Assembly: GCA_002086835.1 (NCBI GenBank)
Contig: MVIG01000009.1
Location: 62,001-126,000 of the forward strand
DNA: 64,000 bases
Direction of reading: 5' to 3'
From: Mycolicibacterium porcinum
Lineage (GTDB): Bacteria > Actinomycetota > Actinomycetes > Mycobacteriales > Mycobacteriaceae
Shown: piece after piece, positions 25,001 through 33,770 of the stretch
Layout: the number at the start of each line of letters is the position of its first letter
How positions within the stretch are numbered: the first letter of the stretch is position 1
Program-made: the position numbers and the translations under genes
The notes under the pieces: generated by a model
Seen by the model: the letters and a program-made list of their open reading frames with translations, nothing else
Database searches by the model: none
What the model was told of the DNA's origin: nothing

Positions 25001-25759
25001 CTACATCACCGCGCCGCCGTTGACCCCGAGAGTCTGCCCGGTGATGAAGCCCGCCTCCTCGGAGCACAGGAATCCCACGGCGGCAGCGATATCCGCTCCG
25101 GTGCCGAGGCGGCCGAGGGGGATGTTGGCGGCGATGGTCTCATTGGGCGGCAGGTATCCCGCGGCCTGCGACTGGTGCTGCATCGGGGTCTCGATGCCCG
25201 ACGGGGGGATGTTGTTGACTGTGATGCCGTGTGCGGCGTATTCGCGGGCCAGTGATTTCGTCAAGGTCAGCAGTGCGCCTTTGGAAGCGGCGTAGTGCGC
25301 CGCGAACGGTGTGCCGCGCTGGGCGCTCGATGAGGAGATCATCACGATGCGGCCCCATCCGGCGCCGACCATGTCCGGCAGGGCCACCTGACAACACCGG
25401 AAGGTGCCGCTCAGGTTCACGTCGATCATCTGGGCCCAGGATTGCTCGGTGATGTCGGCGAACGAGGCGTACCCGAACATGCCCGCGCTGGTGACCAGGA
25501 TGCCGACGGCCCCGAGTTCACTGCGGACCTTGCCGAAGGCTTCTTCCACCGCGGTGCGGTCGGTGATGTCGGCGCCGACCGCGAAGGCGGTGACACCGGT
25601 CGCCCGTAGGTCATCGGTGACGCGTTGCGCGGCATCGGCATTCACGTCGAGGACCGCGATCTGGTGGCCGCGCCGCCCCAACTCGTGGCATGTCGCTTCA
25701 CCCATGCCCGAAGCGCCGCCGGTCACCACGGCAACCCTGCTCATACCGGTTTTACTCAT
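25001..25759 (-). CDS. Short-chain dehydrogenase/reductase, 252 aa
   Basis: Classical SDR: TGGASGMG near residue 13-20, NSAG equivalent VTSAG at ~88-92, and YAASK (Tyr ~154, Lys ~158) with the catalytic Ser in MISSSSAQ. It would oxidise a hydroxyl made by one of the oxygenases. The start overlaps the stop of the upstream reductase gene by 8 bp. ATG 25741 (MSRVAVV) is an equally good start. The Rieske gene starts 54 bp downstream. Confidence 0.9.
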   Translation of the reverse strand: MSKTGMSRVAVVTGGASGMGEATCHELGRRGHQIAVLDVNADAAQRVTDDLRATGVTAFAVGADITDRTAVEEAFGKVRSELGAVGILVTSAGMFGYASFADITEQSWAQMIDVNLSGTFRCCQVALPDMVGAGWGRIVMISSSSAQRGTPFAAHYAASKGALLTLTKSLAREYAAHGITVNNIPPSGIETPMQHQSQAAGYLPPNETIAANIPLGRLGTGADIAAAVGFLCSEEAGFITGQTLGVNGGAVM

Positions 25760-26813
25760 AGACCACTCTCACTGTGCGGCTGGTGGGCAGCGCCTGGCAC
25801 GTCACCACCCAGCCGTCGGCTACCTCGTCGTCGTCGAGGGCGTCGTTGTTGTGCATTCGTGCGCAGCCATCGACGACCTGTGCCATACACGTTCCGCACG
25901 AACCGGTTTCGCATGACGACGGTGCCTTGAGGCCGGCCAACCGCGCGGTCTGCAGCAGCGTGTTGCCGGCCCGGTAGGGCACGGTGACGGTCTGGCGGTC
26001 GAGTTCGATGGTCACCTCTTCGGTGACGACGGGATTGTCCGGGTCGGGTGCCGGAATCGCCGCGACGGTGAATCGCTCCAGATGCAGCTGCCGCCTGGGG
26101 ATTCCGGCGTCGAGGAGAACCTGTTCGACGGTGTCCATGAATGGTGCGGGCCCGCACACGTAGTAGTCGGTGCTGGTGTGGGTGGTGCCGGCGATGAAGT
26201 CGGCGATCCGTTGTGGCGAGACGATGCCGTCGTGGTCGTCGAGATGGTGGTGTACCTCGAATCGCCCGGCGTGCACGTCGGTGAGCTTTGCCAACGCGTC
26301 GCGGAAGATGGCCGACTCGAGATCGCGGTTGGCGTAGAACAACCGGGCCTTGCGGGTGGTGGCGGCCAGGGCCGAATGCACCAGGGAGAACACCGGCGTG
26401 ATGCCGCTGCCACCCGCGAAGGTGACGACGTCCCGGTCTGTCGGGGTGAGCACGAAGCGTCCCTCGGGTGGTGCGATGTGTAGCTCGTCGCCGACGGAGA
26501 CCGTGTCGTTGATCCAGTTGGAGACCAGGCCGTCGCGATCGCGCTTGACTGTGATCCGTAGATCGAGTTCGACGGCGGGGGATGAGGACATCGAATAGCA
26601 CCGGCGGTGCCGGGTTCCGTCGATCGTCGCCTCAAGGGTGACGAATTGCCCTGCCAGATACAGGAACTGGTCCTTGGCCGGCTCGGGGATGTCGAGTACC
26701 AGTGACACCGCGTCGATGGTCTCCCTGATCACCTGCTTGACCCGCACGGGTGTGAAGCCGTCCGCGTCGGTGACGCGGGCCGGGCGATCCACGGGTTTCG
26801 TCGACGTCTCCAT
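25752..26813 (-). CDS. Rieske oxygenase reductase (KshB/HmpX-like, FAD-NAD-[2Fe-2S]), 353 aa
   Basis: Three domains in order: an FAD domain with RRCYSMSSSP, an NAD(P) domain with GGSGITPVFSL and CGPAPFM, and a C-terminal plant-type ferredoxin with CETGSCGTCMAQ plus a last Cys near the end (VVTCQAL). This is the layout of KshB and related one-component reductases. It is the only such reductase in the cluster and probably feeds both Rieske oxygenases. ATG 26813 is preferred; TTG 26831 lies inside the palindromic promoter element. Confidence 0.92.
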   Translation of the reverse strand: METSTKPVDRPARVTDADGFTPVRVKQVIRETIDAVSLVLDIPEPAKDQFLYLAGQFVTLEATIDGTRHRRCYSMSSSPAVELDLRITVKRDRDGLVSNWINDTVSVGDELHIAPPEGRFVLTPTDRDVVTFAGGSGITPVFSLVHSALAATTRKARLFYANRDLESAIFRDALAKLTDVHAGRFEVHHHLDDHDGIVSPQRIADFIAGTTHTSTDYYVCGPAPFMDTVEQVLLDAGIPRRQLHLERFTVAAIPAPDPDNPVVTEEVTIELDRQTVTVPYRAGNTLLQTARLAGLKAPSSCETGSCGTCMAQVVDGCARMHNNDALDDDEVADGWVVTCQALPTSRTVRVVYE

Positions 26814-26823
26814 CGCATTCGAT

Positions 26824-26846
26824 AGTATCAAGTACTTGTCATTAAT
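26824..26846. promoter_or_regulatory. Candidate MarR operator upstream of the reductase gene
   Basis: AGTATCAAGTACTTGTCATT contains the perfect palindrome CAAGTACTTG (26829-26838) and the half-site GTATCAAG. It begins 11 bp upstream of the reductase ATG, between it and the marR gene. The same half-site occurs at 35529 and, with one change, at 30332-30355. Confidence 0.55.
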
Positions 26847-26887
26847 CTCAAGTGGTAGATATTGCCAGCCGCTGGCGTTGCCGGCCG

Positions 26888-27340
26888 TCAGAGGTCGATG
26901 TGGTCCGACTGCGGGGTGTGGCCCGTTCCCTGCTCGATCACCCGACGCAGCAGCCCCTTCAGTTGCTCCTGCTCGTCATCGCTGAGCACACCGAATACCC
27001 GCTCGTGGGCGGCGACCGCGTCGGCCACCACGGCCGAGGCCACGGCGCGCCCCTCATCGGTCAGGAAAACCTGGAGGATACGGCCGTGTTGCGGGTCCTG
27101 TTTGCGCTCGACCAGCCCTCGCTTCTCCAGTGCGGTGAGCGCGAGTTGGACTCCCTGGGGAGTGATCAGCAGGCGTCGGGCCAGCTCCGCCCCGGACAGG
27201 CCCGGTTGGCTGGTCAACTGGCGAAGGACGCCGATCTGGGCGGTGGTGACGCCGTGTTCCTTGACGGACTCGTTCACCTCGGTCAGCGAGAAGTAGAACG
27301 CCTGCTTGAGCCACCACAAGGTGTTCTCGGTGAGGTCCAT
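26888..27340 (-). CDS. MarR-family regulator, 150 aa
   Basis: Winged-helix MarR fold: TTAQIGVLRQL, the recognition segment LARRLLITPQGVQLALTALEKRGLV, and the wing ERKQDPQHGRILQVFLTDEG. It has dimer helices at both ends. It sits within the minus-strand cluster, 36 bp after the amidohydrolase and 74 bp before the reductase gene, next to a palindromic site. Inference: it responds to the cluster's aromatic or other substrate and controls the reductase and the divergent promoter at 30.3 kb. Confidence 0.9.
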   Translation of the reverse strand: MDLTENTLWWLKQAFYFSLTEVNESVKEHGVTTAQIGVLRQLTSQPGLSGAELARRLLITPQGVQLALTALEKRGLVERKQDPQHGRILQVFLTDEGRAVASAVVADAVAAHERVFGVLSDDEQEQLKGLLRRVIEQGTGHTPQSDHIDL

Positions 27341-27376
27341 ACTCTCGTCTCCTGCCGTGCCCCGTCACCCTCGACG

Positions 27377-28642
27377 CTAGCGCACCTCGTGTTTGTAGAT
27401 GGCGCCGTCCTTCATCACGAACCGCACATCGAGCGTCGTCGCGATGTCCACGCTGGGATCCCCGTCGACGGCGATGATGTCGGCCAGGTATCCCGGGGCC
27501 AGTCGGCCCAGTTCGTCGGCGGCGTCGACCAGTTCCGCGGCCACCACGGTCGCGGCCTGCAACGCCTGCATCGGGGTCATCCCGCGTTCGACCAGTGCGC
27601 ACAACTCCTTGGCGTTCTCGCCGTGCGGGATCGCCGGGGCGTCGGTGCCGCACGCGATACGCACACCGGCCGCAATGGCCTTGGGCAACATGGACTTCGC
27701 CCGCGGAAACACCTCGAGTGCCTTCTTGCGCAGCTCCGGTGCGATTCGGTCGACCGCCATCGCATCGGTCAGGTACGTGGTGGACACCAGGAACGTGCCG
27801 TGGTCGACCATCATCTGGATCGTCTCGTCGCTGGCCAGGAACCCGTGCTCGATGCAGTCGATGCCGGCCCGGACACACGCCTGGATGGCGGTGTCCCCGA
27901 CGGCGTGGGCCGCGACCTTGACCCCGGCGCGGTGCGCCTCGTCGGCGATGGCCGCGAACTCGGCATCTGAGTACTGTTGCGCACCAGGCGCGGTGCTGTG
28001 TGACATCACGCCGCCCGACGCCGACACCTTGATCAGCTTGGCGCCGTGGCGAATCTGGTAGCGCACGCACGCGATCACATCCGGTACCCCGTTCGCGATG
28101 CCCTCGGCGACCGACAGCGGCATGATGCCCGGCGCCAGCCGCTGGAACACCGTGGGATCGAGGTGTCCGCCGTAGGGGGTGACGGCGTGACCGGCCGGGT
28201 AGATGCGTGGCCCGGCGTGCCAGCCCTGGTCGATCGCTCGCTGTAGGGCGACGTCGAGCAGGTACCCGCCGGTCTTGACCATCAGACCCAGGTTGCGCAC
28301 GGTGGTGAACCCGGCGTTCAGTGTGGTGCGGGCATTGACCGCGCCGCGCAGCGTTCGGTAGGCGGGGTCGTCCTGTACACCGTGCATCGGGGTCGGCAGG
28401 CCACCGGGATTTCCCGGTCCGCCGATCAGCAGGTTGAGTTCCATGTCCATCAGCCCGGGCAGCAGTGTGACGTCGCCCAGGTCGATGAGGGTGGCTGAAT
28501 CCGGCAGTGTCCCTTCCGGATTGATGGCGGTGATGCGCTCACCCTCGACGACCACGACCGCCGGAGAGTGAACCTGGCCGGCGGCCACGTCCACCCAGCG
28601 CGCGGCGCGCAGCACCGTCGTCCCGGTATCGGTCCGCGTCAC
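27377..28642 (-). CDS. Amidohydrolase-superfamily protein lacking the HxH metal motif, 421 aa
   Basis: TIM-barrel amidohydrolase of the imidazolonepropionase/prolidase-like type, with most metal ligands in place: Lys205 (KLIKVSASGG), His246 (VAAHAVGD), His266 (IEHGF) and Asp334 (CGTDAP). The first-strand HxH is missing: the usual DxHxH is D-M-E68-L-N70. I checked the nucleotides and the reading is unambiguous. It may use one metal, use Glu as a ligand, or have lost hydrolase activity. GTG 28642 overlaps the stop of small protein B (GTGA), so it is coupled to the Rieske pair. Confidence 0.85.
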   Translation of the reverse strand: MTRTDTGTTVLRAARWVDVAAGQVHSPAVVVVEGERITAINPEGTLPDSATLIDLGDVTLLPGLMDMELNLLIGGPGNPGGLPTPMHGVQDDPAYRTLRGAVNARTTLNAGFTTVRNLGLMVKTGGYLLDVALQRAIDQGWHAGPRIYPAGHAVTPYGGHLDPTVFQRLAPGIMPLSVAEGIANGVPDVIACVRYQIRHGAKLIKVSASGGVMSHSTAPGAQQYSDAEFAAIADEAHRAGVKVAAHAVGDTAIQACVRAGIDCIEHGFLASDETIQMMVDHGTFLVSTTYLTDAMAVDRIAPELRKKALEVFPRAKSMLPKAIAAGVRIACGTDAPAIPHGENAKELCALVERGMTPMQALQAATVVAAELVDAADELGRLAPGYLADIIAVDGDPSVDIATTLDVRFVMKDGAIYKHEVR

Positions 28643-28968
28643 GGAACCGGCTCGGCAACGCAATCAAGCGATGTAGCACCGGAATCCGGCACCCGCGGCT
28701 GCTTCCAGCACTCCACCGGGAAGGACACCGTCACCATCGAGTACAGCAGGTGCAGCAGGTTGAGGACGTCCTCGGGAAGGTCGTCGAGGCTGAATTTGTC
28801 GCAGTAGCTGATCGCCTCTTCGGCCCTCGGCGTGATCGCGTCGTAGAAGGCCTGCATCTCGGCCATGGAGCTGGCCAGCCGTTTGGCGTACCGCTGCGGC
28901 TCGCTGGGCAGGCACCAGTCCGAAAACTGTTCCAGGTCGGCGAATTCAGCCGGAAGTACGGTGCTCAT
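28639..28968 (-). CDS. Rieske-associated small protein B, unknown family, 109 aa
   Basis: Paralogue of the protein at 23343-23678, sharing WCLP, RLASxMxEM, FYDA, EEAIxYCDKF, LDDxPxD and NLLHLxYS. No known domain is recognised and there is no signal peptide or membrane helix. The ATG at 28968 is 5 bp after the Rieske stop, and the gene overlaps the amidohydrolase by 4 bp. The preserved coupling to an oxygenase alpha subunit in both copies suggests direct interaction. It is not like the NTF2-fold beta subunits of ring-hydroxylating oxygenases, which are longer. Confidence 0.8.
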   Translation of the reverse strand: MSTVLPAEFADLEQFSDWCLPSEPQRYAKRLASSMAEMQAFYDAITPRAEEAISYCDKFSLDDLPEDVLNLLHLLYSMVTVSFPVECWKQPRVPDSGATSLDCVAEPVP

Positions 28969-28973
28969 TCGGT

Positions 28974-30239
28974 TCACACTCCCGCGGTCTTGCGTTGGTA
29001 GTCCTCGATCCACGACGCCGTCTCCTTGTGCAGGTGGCGCAGCAGTATCTCCTGGTCGCACAGCAGGAACTCGTCGACCACCCGGGTCTCGATCGAACTC
29101 TGGGTGGCCTCCAGGGTGTTGGCGTCCTGCAGCCCGTACTCCTTGAACGACACGGCTGCCAACTCCTGGGCCAGCCGCTCGCGCGGTGTGCGGGGCTGCG
29201 GGAAGTACAGTGTGCATTCGAAGGTGTGGGTGTTGAACGACGTCGGCCAGTAGTGGTAGGTGAGGTACCAGCCCTGTCCCCAGAACAGCATGACGAAATT
29301 GGGGAACAGCTGGAACGAGTCCAAGCCCCAGGGATCGCATTTCGCCGGGTTCAGTCCGGCCGGCATCTCGCCGAGGTCGGGTTTGTCCCATGGGCCGAAA
29401 AGTCCGCTCTGGCAGATGTCTTCGATCGGCTTGCGCATCTCGTCGGCCATCTCCCAGGCACGTACTCCGGAGGTGCTCACCAGCCGGTGCGGCCCTTCGA
29501 TCCGGTAGTGCGGTGCCTCGAAACCGGCTTCCGCGGCGGCCTTGGAGTAGGCGGTGGGGGACTGGTTCGCATGCAGGATGGGTGCGTGGTAAAACTCCTG
29601 GAAGGCATCCATGTAGAGCTTCCAATTAGCCTTCACCTCAGAGCGATAGGTGAACCGCGAGGTCATCTTGTCGAATGGGTAGCCCTCCAGATCGGTGATC
29701 ATGGGGCCGAGGAATTCTCGCAGAGACTGGTCGGGGGTCTTGGCGAAGTTGACGAAGATGAACCCCTCCCACACCTCGCAGTGCACACCGACCAGGCCGT
29801 AGCGACTCTTGTCGAGGTCGAAGAACTCGCCTTCCTGCTGGACGAAGGTCAGCTGACCGTCCAGGTCGTAGCGCCAGGCGTGGTACTTGCAGGTGAACTG
29901 CCTGCACACCCCGCTGGTCTCCTCCAATGGCATGTCATCCCAGACCAGCTTGTTGCCGCGATGCCGGCACACGTTGTGGAAGGCCTTGATCTGCCCGGAT
30001 TTGCCGCGCACCACGATGACCGAGGTGTTGGCGGCCTTCATCTCCCGGGTGAAATAGCTACCTGTGCGTGAAAGCTGTTCGACCCGGCCGACATTCAGCC
30101 AGGCGCGTTTGAAGATCGCCTGGCGTTCGAGCTCGTAGATCTCCGGGCTGATCGAATCTTCGTACGAGACCGGGCCGGTGCCCAGGTCGGGGTAGTGCTG
30201 GGTCCAGCTGCCTTCAGCCGGCTTGGGAAACCGAGCCAT
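28974..30239 (-). CDS. Rieske non-heme iron oxygenase alpha subunit, canonical ligands, 421 aa
   Basis: Rieske domain with intact C91-R-H93-RG and C117-KY-H120-AW. The catalytic domain has the normal NWKLYMDAFQEFYHAPILH iron site. It is clearly homologous along its whole length to the protein at 23675-24946, starting with the same FPKPAEGSWT leader. As the canonical copy it should perform O2-dependent hydroxylation with electrons from the reductase at 25752. It is the first gene of its transcript, facing away from the aldehyde dehydrogenase across a palindrome-bearing promoter. Substrate unknown. Confidence 0.93.
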   Translation of the reverse strand: MARFPKPAEGSWTQHYPDLGTGPVSYEDSISPEIYELERQAIFKRAWLNVGRVEQLSRTGSYFTREMKAANTSVIVVRGKSGQIKAFHNVCRHRGNKLVWDDMPLEETSGVCRQFTCKYHAWRYDLDGQLTFVQQEGEFFDLDKSRYGLVGVHCEVWEGFIFVNFAKTPDQSLREFLGPMITDLEGYPFDKMTSRFTYRSEVKANWKLYMDAFQEFYHAPILHANQSPTAYSKAAAEAGFEAPHYRIEGPHRLVSTSGVRAWEMADEMRKPIEDICQSGLFGPWDKPDLGEMPAGLNPAKCDPWGLDSFQLFPNFVMLFWGQGWYLTYHYWPTSFNTHTFECTLYFPQPRTPRERLAQELAAVSFKEYGLQDANTLEATQSSIETRVVDEFLLCDQEILLRHLHKETASWIEDYQRKTAGV

Positions 30240-30331
30240 GCCCGCTCCTCTGCGATGTGATTCGGCCGACGATGTGGCATGGGCTGCGGACGCCGGCCAG
30301 GGCTTCAGGCTCGACGGTAGACGGCGGTTCC

Positions 30332-30355
30332 ATCAATAACAAGTAGTTGATACTC
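30332..30355. promoter_or_regulatory. Candidate MarR operator in the divergent promoter of Rieske B and aldehyde dehydrogenase
   Basis: Read on the minus strand, AGTATCAACTACTTGTTATT matches the site at 26824-26846 at nearly every position, and 30332-30355 lies midway between two divergent starts (30239 and 30383). One regulator could therefore control both arms of the cluster. Confidence 0.55.
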
Positions 30356-30382
30356 TCGGAGGACTGGGACGGAAGGATCCGA

Positions 30383-31843
30383 ATGGATCAGCATCTTGGG
30401 GAGTACCTCGGGGTCGAGGCGGACTGGTCGCTGGACGGCGACCCCGGTGACGCGATCGAGGTGATCTCGCCGCACACCGAACAGCCCATCGCGCGGGTGG
30501 CGGCGAGCCGGCCCGCAGATGTGGACGCGGCCGTCGCGGCCGCCCGTACGGCCGTCGACCACGGACCGTGGCCCCGGCTCGATCCGGCGGAACGGATCGC
30601 GGCGGTCCGCCGTCTCGCCGAGCTCTATTCGCAGAGACGCGGTGAGATGGCCCAGCTGATCTCGGCCGAGATGGGTGCGCCGATCAGCTTTGCCCAACGC
30701 GCCCAGGTCGGGCTCCCGACGATGATGATGCCGGCGTTCTGCGACCTCGCCGAGACCTACCCCTGGCGTGAGGTCCGTTCCGGGTTCTTCGGCTCCGACG
30801 TCCACGTGCGCAAAGAGCCGGTAGGCGTCGTCGCCGCCGTCGTGCCGTGGAACATGCCGCAGTTTCTCATCATCACCAAGCTGGTGCCCGCCTTGTTGGC
30901 CGGTTGCGCGGTGGTACTCAAACCGGCACCCGAATCACCCTTGGATGCCCTGCTTTTGGCCGAGATCCTCAAAGATGTCGGCCTTCCCGACGGCGTCGTC
31001 ACCGTGGTGCCGGGTAATGCCGCCGTCGGCGCGCACCTGGTCGGCCATCCCGGCGTCGACAAGGTCTCGTTCACTGGATCCAGCGCCGCGGGCCGGGCCG
31101 TGGCGGCCGCGGCCGCCGCCAACCTGACCAAGGTGAGCCTCGAACTCGGTGGCAAGTCGGCGGCCGTCGTGCTCGACGACGCCGACCCCGAAACCGTTGC
31201 AGCCGGAGTTCGTTCGGCCAGCCTGTCCAACAGCGGCCAGATCTGCAATGCACTGACCCGCATCCTGGTGCCCGCGGCGCGTGAGCAGGAATTCGTCGAT
31301 GCGCTGGCCGCCCGGATGGGCGCGCTCGTGGTGGGTGACCCTGCCGATCCCGCGACGGAGCTGGGGCCGCTCGTATCCCGGCGGCAGCAGCAACGCGTCC
31401 GTGACTACATCGATCTCGGGCAACGTGAGGGTGCCCGGCTGGTCTGTGGCGGGACCGCGTTACCCGACGGGGTGGACACCGGCTGGTATGTGCGGCCCAC
31501 GCTGTTCAGCGGCGCGAACAACACGATGCGCATCGCGCGCGAGGAGATCTTCGGTCCGGTGCTGACGGTGATCGGGTACCGGGACGAGGACGAAGCGGTC
31601 GCGATCGCCAATGACTCCGACTACGGTCTGGCGGGCTCGGTCTGGACGGCGGACACCGACCGTGGCGTCAGCGTCGCCGAACGTGTACAAACGGGCACTT
31701 TCGGGGTAAACCAGGGGTACACAATGGATCCGTTCGCACCGTTCGGCGGCGTCAAGGACAGCGGTTACGGCCGGGAGCTGGGCCGTGAAGGGCTCGAAGG
31801 CTATCTCGAGACCAAATCCATCGCCGTCGCAACCGCACGTTGA
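30383..31843 (+). CDS. NAD(P)-dependent aldehyde dehydrogenase, 486 aa
   Basis: Standard ALDH: VPWNMPQF, the nucleotide motif FTGSSAAG, the general base Glu in LELGGKSA and the nucleophile Cys in NSGQICNAL. The C-terminal EEIFGPVL and PFGGVKDSG segments are also present. It oxidises an aldehyde to the acid, likely a step after hydroxylation and alcohol oxidation in this cluster. ATG 30383 follows GGAAGGA by 7 bp. It is 10 bp upstream of the amidohydrolase-2 gene. Confidence 0.92.
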   Translation: MDQHLGEYLGVEADWSLDGDPGDAIEVISPHTEQPIARVAASRPADVDAAVAAARTAVDHGPWPRLDPAERIAAVRRLAELYSQRRGEMAQLISAEMGAPISFAQRAQVGLPTMMMPAFCDLAETYPWREVRSGFFGSDVHVRKEPVGVVAAVVPWNMPQFLIITKLVPALLAGCAVVLKPAPESPLDALLLAEILKDVGLPDGVVTVVPGNAAVGAHLVGHPGVDKVSFTGSSAAGRAVAAAAAANLTKVSLELGGKSAAVVLDDADPETVAAGVRSASLSNSGQICNALTRILVPAAREQEFVDALAARMGALVVGDPADPATELGPLVSRRQQQRVRDYIDLGQREGARLVCGGTALPDGVDTGWYVRPTLFSGANNTMRIAREEIFGPVLTVIGYRDEDEAVAIANDSDYGLAGSVWTADTDRGVSVAERVQTGTFGVNQGYTMDPFAPFGGVKDSGYGRELGREGLEGYLETKSIAVATAR

Positions 31844-31853
31844 GGGGACGAAG

Positions 31854-32996
31854 ATGACCGTGACCACCTCGCAGAGGGTTCCCGCCGCCGAACGTATCGC
31901 CGTGCGTTGCGTCGACTCCGATGTGCATCCGGTGCCCCGCCGTGGCGTGCTGGGGGAGTACATCCCCGAGCCGTGGCGCAGCCGGTACTTCGGGACGCAC
32001 GATGTCGGTGAGCTGATCTACTACGACGCGCCCGACTATGCGCACGCCTATGCCATGCGCACCGACACCTTCCCCTCCGACGGTGAATTCGCGGGCAGCG
32101 ATCCCGATCTGGCCTTCCGACAGCTGATCATGGAAGCGGGGGCCGATATCGCGGTCCTGGAACCGGCGGCGTACTCGGCGCACATCCCCGAGGCCAACCA
32201 CGCCATGAACTGCGCGCTGAACGACTGGCAGGCCAATCACTGGCTGGACAGTCACAACAACTGGCACGAGCGGTGGCGCGGATCCATCTGCCTGGCAGTC
32301 GAAGCGCCCGAGCTCGGGGCGCAGGAGATCGAGCGGTGGGCCGGCCATCCTTACATGGCGCAGATCTTGATCAAGGCCGAGCCGCGGCCGTCGTGGGGTG
32401 ACCCGAAGTACGACCCGCTCTGGGCTGCGGCCACCAAGCACGACATCACGGTGAGCTGTCACCTGTCCCGCGGTGAGTATGACGAATTACCGCTTCCCCC
32501 AGTCGGATTGCCGAGCTACAACCACGATTTCATGGTCAGCTACTCGCTGTTGGCGGCCAACCAGGTGATGAGCCTGATCTTTGACGGGGTCTTCGACCGG
32601 TTCCCGACGCTGCGCGTGGTGTTCGTCGAGCACGCCTTCACCTGGATCCTGCCGCTGATGTGGCGCATGGACGCCATCTACGAGGCACGCAAGTCCTGGA
32701 TGGACATCAAGCGCAAGCCGAGCGAATACGTCAAGGACCACATCAAGTTCACCACCCAGCCGCTGGACTATCCGGAGGACAAGACCGAACTGTCCCGGGC
32801 CTTCGAGTGGATGGAATGCGAGAAGATCCTGTTGTTCTCCAGCGACTATCCGCACTGGACGTTCGACGATCCGCGCTGGCTCGTCAAGCACCTGCCCGAG
32901 CATGCCCGTGAGGCCGTGATGTTCCGCAATGGCATCGAGACCTACAAGCTGCCCGAGAGCGTGCCAGTGCTCGAGGGGCAGGTGCGGGTCTTCTAG
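31854..32996 (+). CDS. Amidohydrolase-2 (ACMSD-like) TIM-barrel hydrolase/decarboxylase, 380 aa
   Basis: Amidohydrolase_2-type protein. It begins with DSDVHPVP, where DxH replaces the usual DxHxH (His at residue 26 present; the first position is Asp), then VSCHLS, VEHAFTW and the terminal metal Asp in FSSDYPHWTFDDP. Relatives include decarboxylases (ACMSD, gamma-resorcylate decarboxylase) and hydrolases that act on aromatic breakdown products. The ATG has GAGGGGACG upstream and is cotranscribed with the aldehyde dehydrogenase. It would act late in the pathway. Confidence 0.85.
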   Translation: MTVTTSQRVPAAERIAVRCVDSDVHPVPRRGVLGEYIPEPWRSRYFGTHDVGELIYYDAPDYAHAYAMRTDTFPSDGEFAGSDPDLAFRQLIMEAGADIAVLEPAAYSAHIPEANHAMNCALNDWQANHWLDSHNNWHERWRGSICLAVEAPELGAQEIERWAGHPYMAQILIKAEPRPSWGDPKYDPLWAAATKHDITVSCHLSRGEYDELPLPPVGLPSYNHDFMVSYSLLAANQVMSLIFDGVFDRFPTLRVVFVEHAFTWILPLMWRMDAIYEARKSWMDIKRKPSEYVKDHIKFTTQPLDYPEDKTELSRAFEWMECEKILLFSSDYPHWTFDDPRWLVKHLPEHAREAVMFRNGIETYKLPESVPVLEGQVRVF

Positions 32997-33003
32997 CCTG
33001 CCC

Positions 33004-33606
33004 TCAGGGCAGCTTGATGGCCGATACGTACATCTCCACCATGGGCCGGTAGAGGTCGACATCGTCGAGTTCGCTGCCCAGAACCACGCCCTCGCTGGTG
33101 GCGATGAGGACCTGGGCCAGGGTCGAGGCGGGTATCCGTAGCGTTCCGCCGAGTTGCTCGATGCCCTTGACGATGAATGTGCCCAGCGCCTCGACGACTT
33201 CAGCTCGCTTGGCCGCCACCCGCTCCAGGGCGTCGGGATTGCGGCGCAGGTAGAGCGTGAATTCGTGGCCCAGCGCGGCATGCTCGGCACCGCGGTCGCG
33301 GCTCAACACCCGCCACCGCTCGGCGATCTCGTCGAGTTCGGCCGCCCCGACCTGCTTGGCCGAGGACATCACCTCGGCGAAGTTTTCGAAATACCGGCGC
33401 CAGTACCTGTCGCTGACCGCGAGAAAAAGTTCCTCCTTGGTGGCGAAGTGGTTGTAGATGGCGCCCTTGGTATAGCCCGCGGCATTGGCGATGTCATCGA
33501 GAGATGCCGCGGTGAAGCCCTTTTCGGCGAACACGGCCTCAGCGGCATCCAACAGCAGGGCGCGGGTGCGCTCCAGCCGCCGTTCCCGTGTCCACCGCTC
33601 GACCAT
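33004..33606 (-). CDS. TetR-family regulator, 200 aa
   Basis: N-terminal TetR helix-turn-helix (LLLDAAEAVFAEKGFTAASLDDIANAAGYTKGAIYNHFATKEELF, residues ~16-62) and an all-helical ligand domain. It ends 7 bp from the convergent amidohydrolase stop and is divergent from the AveC-like gene. Its promoter gap contains three GGTAT half-sites. Likely an autorepressor that also controls the AveC-like protein. Confidence 0.92.
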   Translation of the reverse strand: MVERWTRERRLERTRALLLDAAEAVFAEKGFTAASLDDIANAAGYTKGAIYNHFATKEELFLAVSDRYWRRYFENFAEVMSSAKQVGAAELDEIAERWRVLSRDRGAEHAALGHEFTLYLRRNPDALERVAAKRAEVVEALGTFIVKGIEQLGGTLRIPASTLAQVLIATSEGVVLGSELDDVDLYRPMVEMYVSAIKLP

Positions 33607-33641
33607 GTCTGAGATTCTGCCACAGACCTAAAAAACCTCTT

Positions 33642-33665
33642 GGTATTTGAGATACCGATTGGTAT
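33642..33665. promoter_or_regulatory. Candidate TetR operator with three half-sites
   Basis: GGTAT-TTGAG-ATACC-GATT-GGTAT: two overlapping perfect inverted repeats share the middle ATACC half-site. It lies 36 bp upstream of the tetR start and about 105 bp upstream of the AveC-like start. TATTTT directly after it may be a -10 for the rightward promoter. Confidence 0.65.
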
Positions 33666-33770
33666 ATTTTGGAGCGAGCGCACTGCAATCCCTTGTCGCG
33701 TGGGTTCTTTCGCGGTTCGAACGCCGATGGGCGGGTGCGCCGATACGGCAACCAAGAAGGAGGCAGGGTC

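Noticed and set aside
28969..29625. Extended N-terminus for small protein B
   Set aside because: The extension is antiparallel-frame sequence of the Rieske gene with Arg/Pro bias; ATG 28968 is directly after the Rieske stop and matches the paralogue's length.
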